64,000 nucleotides of DNA from Eledone cirrhosa (taxonomy: Eukaryota > Mollusca > Cephalopoda > Octopoda > Eledonidae). The notes beneath the pieces were generated by a model. That model was not told where the DNA came from. It did no database searches and was given only the letters and a program-made list of their open reading frames with translations. Position numbers and translations under genes: made by a program. The stretch spans positions 26,544,435 to 26,608,434 of the forward strand of contig OZ024741.1 in assembly GCA_964016885.1 (NCBI GenBank), written 5' to 3'. Below are positions 24,601 through 36,249 of this stretch, in pieces (positions within the stretch are counted from its first letter, which is position 1; each line of letters begins with the position of its first letter).

Positions 24601-25333
24601 ATAGCCTCCATGGATTTCGTCATAGCCGTCACAATGTTGTCCAACGTGACCATTTAGGTCGCCTGCAATAATTATATAGTCACTGTCAGATATTTGGGAG
24701 GTAGTTAGCAACAGTGTCTCATAGAATCTGTCTTTTATAGTGCCGGGCAGTCCGGATTGGGGTGCGTACGCAGATATTACTGTCACCGTAGTTCTATTGA
24801 GGACAAGTCTTATTTGAATTATTCTGTCGTTCACTCTATTTACGTCTATTATCTTATCTGCCCACTTTTCTGCTACCATGATTCCTACTCCACCCAGCCC
24901 ATCGTCGTTTCCCACCCAGAAAAGCTTATAACATCGTTTTTTACCCTCAATGAATCTAGCAGACCCACCCCTCCACCTGGTCTCTTGAATACAACAAACA
25001 TCGACCTCCTTACGTTCAAGCATTTCTACAACCTCGTTAGCGCGACCCTTTAGGGTGCCTACATTTATGGTACCAACTCTGAAGTTTTGGGTTGCGTTTG
25101 GAGGGTGGGGGTGGTGGGGGGCGGGAGGAGATAGGGTTATGTTAGCCATCCGCGGACGAAACAAAGAGGAGTGCTCGCATTCTCGTCCACGAGGTGAATT
25201 TGACTTTAACTTTGGCATTTTCGCTCTGGGCGTCCAGATTTTTCTCTCCCTTCCACTCTCCAAGGATTCCGCAGTCCGTCCGTCCATCCATCCATCCATC
25301 ATATATCGAAGGCAACCGGGCAAGCGATAGTAT
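21681..25333 (-). mobile_element. Full-length non-LTR retrotransposon with PHD-like finger (minus copy)
   Basis: A complete element of about 3.65 kb. In element orientation it has a short 5' leader beginning CTATCGCTTGCCCGGTTGCC with GGATG repeats, one long ORF, a roughly 350-bp 3' UTR and a (GAT)n tail at 21681-21700. Its 5' and 3' ends were set by alignment by eye with the plus copy at 42148-45824. The RTE-like design (single ORF, short microsatellite tail, no poly(A)) is consistent with the RTE group, but the clade was not tested by phylogeny. It lies in the same orientation as the host gene VPS41. A target-site duplication was not evident. Confidence 0.93.
22036..25218 (-). CDS. Endonuclease/reverse transcriptase with embedded PHD-like finger (1,060 aa)
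   Basis: The protein copies element RNA into DNA at a nick made by its own endonuclease. The chosen ATG at 25218 is the one shared with the plus copy; an ATG 35 codons upstream is in frame but not conserved. Domains in residues from that ATG: APE-type endonuclease at about 45-290 (IQET near 79, AYAP 160-163, GDLNG 186-190, SQH 279-281); basic linker; reverse transcriptase at about 520-875 (FVDLEKAFD ending at 656, GVHQGS 706-711, YADD 739-742); C4HC3 finger with Cys 796, 799, 810, 813, His 818 and Cys 821, 836, 839; primer-grip FRYLG 868-872; C-terminal HGSETW 927-932 and RLRWYGHVMRM 984-994. No stop or frameshift is seen. A 28-bp deletion removed the usual stop codon, so the protein ends ASRHL. 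About 98% identical to the plus copy. Confidence 0.93.
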   Translation of the reverse strand: MPKLKSNSPRGRECEHSSLFRPRMANITLSPPAPHHPHPPNATQNFRVGTINVGTLKGRANEVVEMLERKEVDVCCIQETRWRGGSARFIEGKKRCYKLFWVGNDDGLGGVGIMVAEKWADKIIDVNRVNDRIIQIRLVLNRTTVTVISAYAPQSGLPGTIKDRFYETLLLTTSQISDSDYIIIAGDLNGHVGQHCDGYDEIHGGYGFGTRNEEGSRILEYCDANNLTICNTNFKKRDNHLITYRSGEHTSQVDYILTRRRDRVSVVNTKSLPHEECTSQHRLIISDLIVRTRRTRQQKRTILRRKIWKLKDPTARNKFQSILLDAFDSKEEHLESDNIEGQWKFLKANLLLATDEVCGWSRPVGRRRVTWWWNSKVEGSIKAKKQAWKVWRDGGSRVDYQVARREARREVYLARREAEERKFKHVLQRDDQKREVFRIARQCVKENRDIVGEKCVLNDDGILAITDTDKKVAWKCHYERLLNEENKWEKDSLPHIDPIEGPAVLVEGSIISKAIKDMKTGKAAGPSEIVAEMLKASGTVGHTMVTRIVNQVVQNGVVPKDWHSSIIVNCYKGKGDALDRSNYRGIKLIDQVMKVTEKVIAQLIRERIDLDEMQFGFVSGKSTTDALFIVRQLQEKYLAKGKPLYLAFVDLEKAFDRVPRSIIWWALRKLGVDEWLVRAIQAMYKETVSKVRINNEYSEEFSVKVGVHQGSVLSPLLFIIALQAITEEFKTGCPWELLYADDLTLIAESMAELEKKFQTWKHGLESKGLKINLAKTKVLVCRKENKAAVPSGKWSCSVCRKGVGRNSILCPKCKVWVHKRCSGITGKLTKNIDFTCGRCSGAISSSKCPQNTSSFNCAEGFIEIVDSFRYLGDKISSGGGCSESTVARVRTGWKKFRELIPLLAAKGFSLKMKGRLYDACIRTAMLHGSETWALCAEDIRRLERNEACMLRWMCNSNIRERQSINELRKILEIRGIRCCLLERRLRWYGHVMRMKVDSCITKCRAIKIDGSHGIGRPRKTWDELINSDLTHLHLSKTMSLDRDLWRYSVTEKTRLASRHL

Positions 25334-25783
25334 AGGCCTCTGGCTTATGATTTGGTCCGCGTAATAATAATAATGGTGATGCGTGGGGGTGGGGGTGGGT
25401 GGCTCTGGCTTATAATAATGGTGGTGATGGGGGGGGGGGGCTCTGGCTTATGATTGGTCCACGTATTAAGTATGGTGGCGTGTGGGGGCGGGAGGGAGGG
25501 GTGTGGGGTAGCTAGCTGGAAGGTTATGAATGTTTAACAAGCGATTTAACAAAAAGCAAAACTGCAAGATTTGTTCTGTTCAATACGACAAAAACACCGT
25601 ATTTAAACCTTAAATAGATAACAAAAAAATACAGATTTCGGATTTTGCGAGATTGGATGTTTGTTTGGACTGTGTACGGAATTGAGCGTGGAAATGGAGA
25701 GAAGGATTGTACTTTACGGTTTACATGAGTCCATCATAGAAATAATTGAAGCAAAGTGGATAAACATGAAGGAAAACTTATCT

Positions 25784-25820
<37 letters not shown>

Positions 25821-25979
25821 AGCTAAGCGAGAGATAGAGGGGAAGAAAGAGAGGGGGGGGGGAGATAGTGGCTGACCGCAGCCCCCTCGTGGAGAAGCAG
25901 GAGGGTGAAGGGATATATATATATATATATTAAACTCATTCTGTAACATACTTCCTACCCTGTATGTGTGTGAGACTGT
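25334..25979. other. Intronic stretch with G-rich and GT repeats
   Basis: Contains GGTGGGGGTGGG-type tracts (25375-25520), (GT)n at 25793-25820, a G-run near 25852 and a TA tract near 25915. No gene was recognised. Confidence 0.6.
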
Positions 25980-27290
25980 TTTGTCTGTCTATGTATATAT
26001 ATGTGTTACAAGCACACAGACAGCATGTACACAAATAAACACATATATAACACTACAACATATATATAATATCAAACTCTTCTCATACATACAGCCCATG
26101 ATACACATATACACACAAGGCAAATACATATCACATACATACACACAAGACAAATACATACCACACATAAATATACACAAGACAAATACATATCACACAC
26201 ATACACACAAGACAAATACATACCACACATATATATACACAAGACAAATACATATCACACACATACACACAAGACAAATACATACCACACACATATATAC
26301 ACAAGACAAATACATATCACACACATACACACAAGACATACCACACACATATATACACATAAGACATAAATCACATACATATATAAGACATAAATCACAT
26401 ACATATATATATACATATAAGACATATCACACACATACACAAGACAAACATATATCACGCACACATATAGACAGAGACTTACAAACAGACACAGACTCTC
26501 ACACACATACTATTGTATCTGTGTGTGTGTTTCTGACACACAGACATACACACCCACACCCACACCAAACACATGACTCCCACCTCTCACAGACAGAACT
26601 CTCACACCCAACACATACCCCCCCCCCCCCACACACAGACAGAACTATCACACCCAACCCATAACCTCCTACACCCCCCACACAGGCAGAACTCTCACAC
26701 CCACCCCATACCCCTACACATAACCCCCCCACACACACACATACAGAACTCTCACACCCAACACATAACCCCCCACACACATACAGAACTCTCACAGCCA
26801 ACACATAACCCCCCCCCCACACATACAGAACTCTCACACCCAACATAACCCCCCCCCCATAACACAGACACATACAGAACTCTCACACCCAACACATAAC
26901 CCCCCACACACATACAGAACTCTCACAGCCAACACATAACCCCCCCCCCCCACACACACACACATACAGAACTCTCACACCCAACATAACCCCCCCCCCC
27001 ATAACACAGACACATACAGAACTCTCACAGCCAACACATAACCTCCCACACACAACTCTCACACCAAACACATACCCACCCACCACTCACACATCAACCC
27101 CCCACACACAGACAGAACTCTCTCACCCAACACATACCCACCCACCTCACACATCCAACACAACCCCCACAGACAGAACTCTCACACATCCAACACATAC
27201 CCCGCCCCCACACACAGACAGAACTCTCACACCCAACACATACCCCCCCCCATAACCCCACCTCTCACACAACCCCCTTCCACACCAAAC
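25980..27290. repeat. CA-rich minisatellites, 30/32-bp then C-run type
   Basis: About 26105-26470 alternates 30- and 32-bp units around ACACAAGACAAATACATA. About 26575-27260 is a looser array of CAGAACTCTCACACCCAACA separated by C-runs of 6-11. Variable C-run length suggests slippage. Frames rich in Thr/His (plus) or Val/Gly/Cys (minus) are artefacts. Confidence 0.9.
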
Positions 27291-27539
27291 ACCTCCATAT
27301 TCAGACAGCCGCACAGATATCTCCCCCTCCCCACAGTTTGCGATATAGTGAGTGAGAGAGACCATTAATTTTTCATTAAGTTAAATGACTGAAGAACAAC
27401 AAACTGTGATTGTGTTGTGTGAAGAGACATGATTATGTTGTGAGACTGGCACAGTGTATGAACCTCACATCACACTATTTCACCTCACTACCACCTCTTC
27501 AGCTACATAACAACACTGAAACTATATAACAACATTCAA
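27291..27539. other. Unassigned spacer before the 16-bp satellite
   Basis: A short mixed sequence with no recognised gene. From about 27480 it grades into the array (ACAACACTGAAACTATATAAC). Confidence 0.5.
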
Positions 27540-30500
27540 ACTACACAACATCACTGAAACTACATAACAACACTGAAACAACACAACACTGAAACCACAC
27601 AACACTGAAACAACACAACACTGAAACCACACAACACTGAAACAACACAACACTCAAGCCATACAACACTGAAACCACACAACAATGAAACAACACAACA
27701 CTGAAACCAGACAACACTGAAACCACACAACACTGAAACAACACAACACTGAAACCACACAACACTCAAGCCATACAACACTGAAACCACACAACACTGA
27801 AACCACACAACACTGAAACAACACAACACTGAAACCACACAACACTGAAACCACACAACACTGAAACTACACAACACTGAAACCACACAACACTGAAACC
27901 ACACAACACTGAAACCACACAACACTGAAACAACACAACACTGAAACCACACAACACTGAAACCACACAACACTGAAACAACACAACACTGAAGCAACAC
28001 AACACTGAAGCAACACAACACTGAAACCACACAACACTGAAACAACACAACACTGAAACAACACAAAACTGAAACCACACAACACTGAAACAACACAACA
28101 CTGAAGCAACACAACACTGAAACCACACAACACTGAAACCACACAACACTGAAACAACACAACACTGAAACAACACAACACTGAAACCACACAACACTGA
28201 AACCACACAACACTGAAGCAACACAACACTGAAACCACACAACACTGAAACAACACAACACTGAAACCACACAACACTGAAACAACACAACACTGAAGCA
28301 ACACAACACTGAAACCACACAACACTGAAACAACGCAACACTGAAGCAACACAACACTGAAACCACACAACACTGAAACAACACAACACTGAAGCAACAC
28401 AACACTGAAACCACACAACACTGAAACAACACAACACTGAAACCACACAACACTGAAACAACACAACACTGAAGCAACACAACACTGAAACAACACAACA
28501 CTGAAACAACACAACACTGAAACCACACAACACTGAAACAACACAACACTGAAGCAACACAACACTGAAACCACACAACACTGAAACCACACAACACTGA
28601 AACAACACAACACTGAAACCACACAACACTGAAGCAACACAACACTGAAACCACACAACACTGAAACAACACAACACTGAAACCACACAACACTGAAACA
28701 ACACAACACTGAAGCAACACAACACTGAAACCACACAACACTGAAACCACACAACACTGAAGCAACACAACACTGAAACCACACAACACTGAAACAACAC
28801 AACACTGAAACCACACAACACTGAAACCAAACAACACTGAAACAACACTACACTGAAACCACACAACACTGAAGCAACACAACACTGAAACCACACAACA
28901 CTGAAACAACACAACACTGAAACCACACAACACTGAAACAACACAACACTGAAACAACACAACACTGAAGCAACACAACACTGAAACCACACAACACTGA
29001 AACAACACAACACTGAAACCACACAACACTGAAACCACACAACACTGAAACAACACAACACTGAAGCAACACAACACTGAAACCACACAACACTGAAACA
29101 ACACAACACTGAAGCAACACAACACTGAAACCACACAACACTGAAACCACACAACACTGAAGCAACACAGCACTGAAACCACACAACACTGAAACCACAC
29201 AACACTGAAACAACACAACACTGAAGCAACACAACACTGAAACCACACAACACTGAAACAACGCAACACTGAAGCAACACAACACTGAAACCACACAACA
29301 CTGAAACAACACAACACTGAAGCAACACAACACTGAAACCACACAACACTGAAACAACACAACACTGAAACCACACAACACTGAAACAACACAACACTGA
29401 AGCAACACAACACTGAAACAACACAACACTGAAACCACACAACACTGAAACCACACAACACTGAAACAACACAACACTGAAACAACAACACTAAAACCAC
29501 ACAACACTGAAACAACACAACACTGAAACCACACAACACTGAAACAACACAACACTGAAACCACACAACACTGAAACAACACAACACTGAAACCACACAA
29601 CACTGAAACAACACAACACTGAAACCACACAACACTGAAACAACACAACACTGAAACCACACAACACTGAAACAACACAACACTGAAACCACACAACACT
29701 GAAACCACACAACACTGAAACAACACAACACTGAAACCACACAACACTGAAACAACACAACACTGAAACCACACAACACTGAAACCACACAACACTGAAA
29801 CAACACAACACTGAAACAACACAACACTGAAACCACACAACACTGAAACAACACAACACTGAAACAACACAACACTGAAACAACACAACACTGAAACCAC
29901 ACAACACTGAAACAACACAACACTGAAACAACACAACACTGAAACCACACAACACTGAAACAACACAACACTGAAACACAACAACACTGAAACAACACAA
30001 CACTGAAACCACACAACACTGAAACAACACAACACTGAAACCACACAACACTGAAACAACACAACACTGAAACCACACAACACTGAAACAACACAACACT
30101 GAAACAACACAACACTGAAACCACACAACACTGAAACAACACAACACTGAAACAACACAACACTGAAACAACACAACACTGAAACAACACAACACTGAAA
30201 CAACACAACACTGAAACCACACAACACTGAAACAACACAACACTGAAACAACACAACACTGAAACCACACAACACTGAAACAACACAACACTGAAACCAC
30301 ACAACACTGAAACCACACAACACTGAAACCACACAACACTGAAGCAACACAGCACTGAAACCACACAACACTGAAGCAACACAGCACTGAAACAACACAA
30401 CACAAACAACACAACACTGAAGCAACACAACACTGAAACAACACAACACTGAAACACAACAACACTGAAACAACACAACACTGAAACAACACAACACAAA

Positions 30501-31135
30501 CAACACAACACTGAAGCAACACAACACTGAAACAACACAACACTGAAACACAACAACACTGAAACAACACAACACTGAAACAACACAACACAAACAACAC
30601 AACACTGAAGCAACACAACACTGAAACAACACAACACTGAAGCAACACAACACTGAAACACAACACTGAAACAACACAACACTGAAACAACACAACACAA
30701 ACAACACAACACTGAAGCAACACAACACTGAAACCACACAACACTGAAACAACACAACACTGAAACAACACAACACTTAAACAACACAACACTGAAGCAA
30801 CACAACACTGAAACAACACAACACTGAAGCAACACAACACTGAAACCACACAACACTGAAACAACACAACACTGAAACAACACAACACTGAAACCACACA
30901 ACACTGAAACACAACAACACTGAAACAACACAACACTGAAACCACACAACACTGAAACAACACAACACTGAAACCACACAACACTGAAACAACACAACAC
31001 TGAAACCACACAACACTGAAACAACACTGAAGCAACACAACACTGAAACAACACAACACTGAAACCACACAACACTGAAACAACACAACACTGAAACCAC
31101 ACAACACTGAAACCACACAACACTCAAGCCATACA
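27540..31135. repeat. Satellite array, 16-bp unit, about 225 copies
   Basis: The unit is CTGAAACCACACAACA with two common variants, GAAACAACACAAC and GAAGCAACACAAC. Units often alternate CC and CA types as 32-bp dimers. A few units gain or lose bases (GAAACACAACAAC, ACACAAACAACAC), mostly between 30400 and 30680. The minus strand has no stop codon in any frame, so a 1,187-codon frame repeating CCVVSVL, CGFSVVL and FQ blocks arises; because 16 nt cycles through all three frames, this is not coding evidence. Confidence 0.97.
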
Positions 31136-31231
31136 ACAACACAGGCACCAGTGTATGAACCTCACATTCCAACACTCAAACCTCACAATAAAACTCAAGC
31201 TACACAACAAAACACAAAACCTCACAACACT

Positions 31232-31790
31232 GAAACCACACAACTCACTGACTGCACAACTCACTGACTGCACAACTCACTGACCGCACAACACACTGAC
31301 TGCACAACTCACTGACCGCACAACTCACTGACCGCACAACTCACTGACTGCACAACTCACTGACTGCACAACTCACTGACTGCACAACACACTGACTGCA
31401 CAACTCACTGACTGCACAACTCACTGACTGCACAACTCACTGACCGCACAACACACTGACTGCACAACACACTGACCATACAACAACGTGACCACACAAC
31501 AACGTGACCACACAACTCACTGACCACACAACTCACTGACCACACAACACACTGACCGCACAACACACTGACCACACAACAAAGTGACCACACAACTCAC
31601 TGACCACACAACACACTGACCACACAACTCACTGACCACACAACACACTGACCACACAACTCACTGACCACACAACACACTGACCACACAACTCACTGAC
31701 CACATAACTCACTGACCACATAACTCACTGATCACACAACACACTGACCACACAACAAAGTGACCACACAACTCACTGACCACACAATAC
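31232..31790. repeat. Satellite array, second 16-bp family
   Basis: The unit ACTGACTGCACAACTC or ACTGACCACACAACTC/ACAC keeps the 16-bp period and the CACACAAC core of the neighbouring array but replaces GAAAC with TCACTGAC. About 34 copies. The left part favours GACTGC/GACCGC and the right part GACCAC. It is probably a diverged sister of the 27540-31135 array. Confidence 0.92.
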
Positions 31791-33160
31791 TCCAATCCTT
31801 ATCTCACCTCTCCAACCCTGAAGGCAGTAATGATCATTAAGACATCAGATTAAGAATGATTCAGTCCTTGCTCACTACATTCATGACCACATTTCTAATG
31901 AAACACTATTTCTAATTAATTAATGAACAATTTTGAGGGATTTACTAAAATTATTAATTTTTTCATTACTAAGATAGTAAGGTTCTTATATAAAATTATG
32001 TTGGAAGATTTTAATTTATTTTGGAAACCTTTAAATGGGTGGCTTTATTTCATAGAGCCAGAGCTGGTTTGGGCCGGGTTGGTAACTAAAGGGTTAAATC
32101 TTACAGAGGTCAACTTTTCCTTTCATCTTTTCAAGGTCAATAAATAAAATACCAGTCCAGTACTGGGGTTGATTTTTTTGGGGAAAAATGAATTGTGTTC
32201 TGATCTGGAGGTGCTGCCATGCTTAAAATCACCAAGACATTCTGTGTGTTAGGACAGTGTTCCAACAACTTCATCAGGTGTTAAAAGCACTTTACCTACC
32301 ACTCCAACATTTCCAGCCACACAACACTATTGTATTTTCACGGTAAAGTCTTTATCTACTATCAAATCTATGGATTTTGATATTTATTTTGAGGACAATA
32401 CCTTAATGTTTGATGAGCAGCCGGTTACAGCCAGTTTGAATAGAAAGAGGTGAGAGAATTCTGGCCGGATACTGTCAGTTTAGATGCTAAAGAGTTAAAC
32501 TGTAGAATAGATGAATGATTCACGAGATTGCAATGGCTGAATTTAAAGAAAAGCTGTGTGTATGTTAGAAGATACACTTGTCACAGATCAGGGAGGAACC
32601 AACCAATGATCTTCTTAATGGCATTAGTACCCATCTACAAAGATTTAACCCTTTCCATACAAGACCGTCTGAAACTGCCCCAGGTTCTATGATACAAATT
32701 ATTTATTTTAAAGTGTTATTTATTTATTTATTTAATCAATTTAAACGTCCAGGTAGAGCTAGTAAGCCATGACAGACTAGGGGAAGTATTGAGTACTCCT
32801 TACAGTTGATAATTAAAAAAGCTAGTGAGACAAGTAATAATCAAACGTAAAAAAGGGGAAAAAAAAACAGAAAAATTTTTTTTTCAATATTGAAGACCAA
32901 TGGGGGCAGATTATGGATAAGAAAACGAGAAAGAAAAGGAAAATAGGAAATAAGGGAAGATGTAAAACAGAAGTTTCTCTTGTTAAATCTTTTTGCAGCT
33001 TCCATGTACTCAAAGATGGACGTTTATATTTGGTAGACCTTTAACCATATATTGAATGTGTTTATATTAATTGAAAAAACATATCAAAATTTCATCTAAG
33101 AAACTTTAAGTTATGTTCCATGTTCCAAATACTAAATAATGAAAAAGTTTGGTTATTCTA
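31791..33160. other. Intronic stretch with decayed dispersed repeats
   Basis: About 32095-32180 is a decayed plus-strand SINE end (TTTCCTTTCATC, AATAAAATACCAGT). About 32320-32500 is homologous, in opposite orientation, to 48866-49090 (shared GAACAGAAAGAGGTGAGAG-type phrase and GAATTCTGGCC). About 33090-33150 is similar to 33670-33720 (TTAAGTTATGTTCCA). No exon was recognised. Confidence 0.6.
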
Positions 33161-33545
33161 AGGTCTCAGATAATCACACACCCTGCTCCCTGCTCATTAA
33201 TTTTTCAGATCCCCCCACTTTTATTCCCCCCTCCCCCCGCTTATTAAATTTTGCTAATCTATCTCCAGCGAAATCTTATTTTAAGTGGTAGCATTCCTGT
33301 GACAATTGATTTTTTTTAGACATTAAAAAACATTATACATGACAAAAGAAAAAAAAAATACATTACTAGAAATCCCATGTTATAAAATAAATAGAATGGG
33401 TTGGGGTTTCAATATGTAAACTAAACAACTAATTCTGGTTTTTAAAAAAATCAACAAAATCAACAAAAAAATCAACCTAGAAAAATTACCAATTTTCCAT
33501 GACACCCTACTTATTCCCCTTCCCCTATTATTTGGGACCTGAGAG
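33161..33545. mobile_element. MITE, copy 2 of 3 (most complete)
   Basis: Left end AGGTCTCAGATAAT and right end ATTATTTGGGACCTGAGAG are imperfect terminal inverted repeats. The element is flanked by TA on both sides (CTA before, TAC after), compatible with a TA target duplication of Tc1/mariner type. The body matches 18029-18436 and 35578-35929. No ORF; it would need a transposase in trans. Confidence 0.8.
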
Positions 33546-34035
33546 TACATCACTGAATCCCTGCAAAGTTTTGATTATTCAAAAAATTATTTGAAAACCA
33601 TTGGCAACGAAAGGGCTAAAGTGTTCATATTTATCTAAAAAAATCTTCCATCATAATTTTGTGTTAGAACCTCTGTTAAGTTATGTTCCAAACACCAGCT
33701 TAATAATGAGAAAGTTTGTTACATAACTAAACCATGCCAAATTCTTTAATTATTTTCAAAACCTAGACAACGTCTTTCATTATAAATATGGTAATTAAAG
33801 GGTTAAACAGATAATCTGATACCCTCTCCCATAAACATGTGGCTCTTCTTAGAAGTAGACAAAAAAAAAATCAATATTCCAAGCCACAACAAACAACAAT
33901 TATATTTCCACAAGCGCAAGATTTGTGAATGTTGGCACAGCATCTATCTATAATTTCACACCTATTTCTATTGCACATCTTTGGACTGGAGAGGAAGAGA
34001 GGAGAGCAAAACAAAGAAATGTCTATTTTGCACCA
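33546..34035. other. Unassigned AT-rich intronic stretch
   Basis: Apart from the 33670-33720 dispersed repeat, nothing is recognised. The 101-codon plus frame starting at 33925 runs into CT-rich sequence and has no family match that I can see. Confidence 0.5.
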
Positions 34036-34390
34036 CACACCTCAATATACTGGACAAAACTTTCTCTCTTTCGCTCTCTGTCTCACTCCTTCTCTCTTTC
34101 TTACTTCATCTTTCTCTCTTTCTCTCACACACTCTTTCACCCCCACCACCCTCTCTCTCTCTATCAGATAACCATACATATCATAGCATTTGCTTCCACA
34201 TATATTGACAAATGGAATATAAATATTTGATTTGTGTACTTGTGTGTGTATATATGTGTGTGTGCGCCTACATGTAGGTGTATGCGTGTTCATGTGTGTA
34301 TATATGTGTTTGTGAGTGTGTATGTGTGTTTGTGAGTGTGTATGTGTGTGTGCTTGTATATATGTGTGTGTGTCATCATCATCATCATCT
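34036..34390. repeat. CT-rich and TG-rich simple repeats
   Basis: 34060-34165 is TCTCTCTTTC-type and 34225-34372 is GTGTGTATATGTGTG-type, ending in a CATCATCATCATC tract at 34374-34388. Confidence 0.88.
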
Positions 34391-34479
34391 CATCATGTCT
34401 GTTTTATTCCTCACTCACATCTACCAAATATTTCTACATGTTTCTTTCGACAGGTAAATTGAATATCACACATTTTCAG

Positions 34480-34910
34480 CTGTACTTCCCTATATATACA
34501 CACCTGTAGTCACACACTAGTATACACTCACCTACATACATATATAATATATTTATATGTATGTGTGTATATGTATATATCTTCCTGCCCAAGCCCTGAT
34601 AGCAGGGAAAGCGGATGTTAAAATGATGATTATATATATATATATATATATATATACATACACACACCCTCAGACACACTAACACACACAAACAAATGCA
34701 CACATACAAACATACACACGCATAAACAAACACACACAAACAAACAAACAAACACAAAGAATACACACGCAAACACGTACACACACATGCACAAACACAC
34801 AGCTACACAAACACAAACACACATAAGCATACACACAAAAACACAAACTCACACAAAGAAACACACAGAAACACACACACAGAAACACACTCACACACAC
34901 AAGTATTCAG
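34480..34910 (+). repeat. TA/CA microsatellites around a retrotransposon tail
   Basis: 34583-34631 (CCCAAGCCCTGATAGCAGGG, AGCGGATGTTAAAATGATGAT) is a plus-strand 3' end of the retrotransposon family, followed by (AT)n. 34650-34910 is ACACACAAACAAAC-type CA-rich DNA. Confidence 0.8.
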
Positions 34911-35050
34911 TCTTATTTTCTATGAGTATTTATCACTTTATCACTCACTTTTAAAAGACTATCATTTTGTAGATTACATTCTCCACTGACATACTGAAAA
35001 TAACAAGAGTGAGATGCTCAAAAAGTGCATAATAATAGTGATGATGATGA

Positions 35051-35250
35051 TGTTGATGGTTCTACTAGAGGTACAAGGTCAGCAATTTTGAGGAAGAGGA
35101 AAGTTAATTAAATCGACCCCAGTGTATTACTGGTGCTTTATTTTATCGACCTCGTAAGGGATTTGAACTCAGAACGTAAAGGGATGCAACTTTATGCCAC
35201 AAAGCATGGTGTCTGACACTATACCAATTACTGCCAACCCACCGCCCTAG
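35051..35250 (-). mobile_element. tRNA-derived SINE, long subtype
   Basis: Landmarks on the plus strand: GTACAAGGTCAGCAATTTTG, AAGTTAATTAAATCGACCCC, TACTGGTGCTTTATTTTATC and GGGATTTGAACTCAGAACG. The AAATCGACCCC segment marks the long subtype. The GATGAAAGGCAAAGTTAACC block is deleted after the CGTAAGG site. Confidence 0.82.
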
Positions 35251-35261
35251 TGATAAGAATA

Positions 35262-35458
35262 ATAATTGTTTCTACTTTTGGCACAAGGCCATCAACTATC
35301 CCAGTGTACCACTGGTACTTTATTTTATCGACCCCGTAAGGATGAAAGGCAAAGTTAACCTCGGCGGGATTTGAACTCAGATCATAAAGGGCCGTAACTC
35401 TTTTGCTGTAAAGCATGGCGTCCTACTCTCTACCGATACTGCCAATCAACCGCCATAA
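35262..35458 (-). mobile_element. tRNA-derived SINE, short subtype
   Basis: Well preserved: ATTGTTTCTACTTTTGGCAC, GGATGAAAGGCAAAGTTAAC, TCGGCGGGATTTGAACTC and CTACCGATACTGCCAATC. It sits 12 bp from the SINE at 35051 in the same orientation. Confidence 0.88.
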
Positions 35459-35577
35459 TAACAGTGCACAACAAAATTAAGGTTTACAAAGAAGGTTATG
35501 AAAGTGGGTGGGGGAGTTATGTTGGGAGACTAAAATATGACCCCTCCACCTCTGGTCGTTTCTATGTCTAAATATAT

Positions 35578-35929
35578 TCTCAAGTCACTAATAATCGTCC
35601 CCTCCCGCTAATTAATTTTTCAGATTTCACCCCCTCCTCCCACCCTCTGCTTATTAAATTTTGCTAATTTATCTCTGGCAAAATTTTATTTTAAGTGGTA
35701 ACATTCCTGTGACAATTTTCTTTAGACATTAAAAACATTTTACATGACAAAAAAGTACTAGAAATCCCATGTGTTATAAAATAAATAGGATGGGTTGGGG
35801 TCTCAATATGTAAACTAAACAACTAATTCTGTTTTTTTTTTAAATAAACAGTGACAACCTAGAAAATTACTGATTCTACAACACCCCCGCTTATTCCAAC
35901 CCCCAACCCTATTATTTGGGACCTGAGAG
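35578..35929. mobile_element. MITE, copy 3 of 3
   Basis: Left CTCAAGTCACTAATAAT and right ATTATTTGGGACCTGAGAG form diverged terminal inverted repeats, with TA next to the right end. The body phrases TTATTAAATTTTGCTAAT, GAAATCCCATGTG and CAATATGTAAACTAAAC match the other copies. It lies only 200 bp downstream (in transcription) of a VPS41 exon. Confidence 0.8.
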
Positions 35930-36132
35930 TATAAGTATTTGCAATCTAGGGCCAAAGACCGCTGAGGTGTAGACTTAAAACTTGAAGTGTATGTTTCCAT
36001 GTGTAGTAAAAATGTGAGAGTGGAATAAGACCAGCTGGGGGGGGGGGGGGAGGTTCTATATGTAGTAAAGGTGTAAGAGTGGATTAGAACCAACTGGGTG
36101 GGGGTTTCTATGTGTAGTAAAGGTGTACTTAC

Positions 36133-36207
36133 ATGTCCATCATCAGAACAGCTGGCAATGTAGTCTCCACTGTCATCAATACTGATTTGGTTCACAGTGT
36201 TGTTATG
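36133..36207 (-). CDS. VPS41 exon, propeller segment (25 codons)
   Basis: Encodes a segment with TVNQISIDDSGDY and CSDDGH, matching the INQIS-DESGE and CSEDGK phrases of animal VPS41 in the beta-propeller. The acceptor is CTTTCTTTACAG before 36207 and the donor GTAAGT follows 36133. Length 75 nt, phase 0 at both ends. It joins in frame to the exon at 51113-51190 after a 14.9-kb intron that holds a full-length retrotransposon. The frame continues past the donor only into intron. Confidence 0.85.
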
Positions 36208-36249
36208 CTGTAAAGAAAGGTCAAGCAAAAGAGGTCAGCAGTCAGAAGG

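Noticed and set aside
22112..25330. Plus-strand frames of 60-166 codons across the minus-strand retrotransposon, and their mirror frames in 42423-45238
   Set aside because: They are antisense shadows of the reverse-transcriptase ORF.
27560..31123. 1,187-codon minus-strand reading frame (Cys/Val/Phe-rich), and similar 500-700-codon frames in the same place
   Set aside because: It is a translation of a 16-bp tandem repeat that lacks stops in every minus frame; overlapping frames are equally open.
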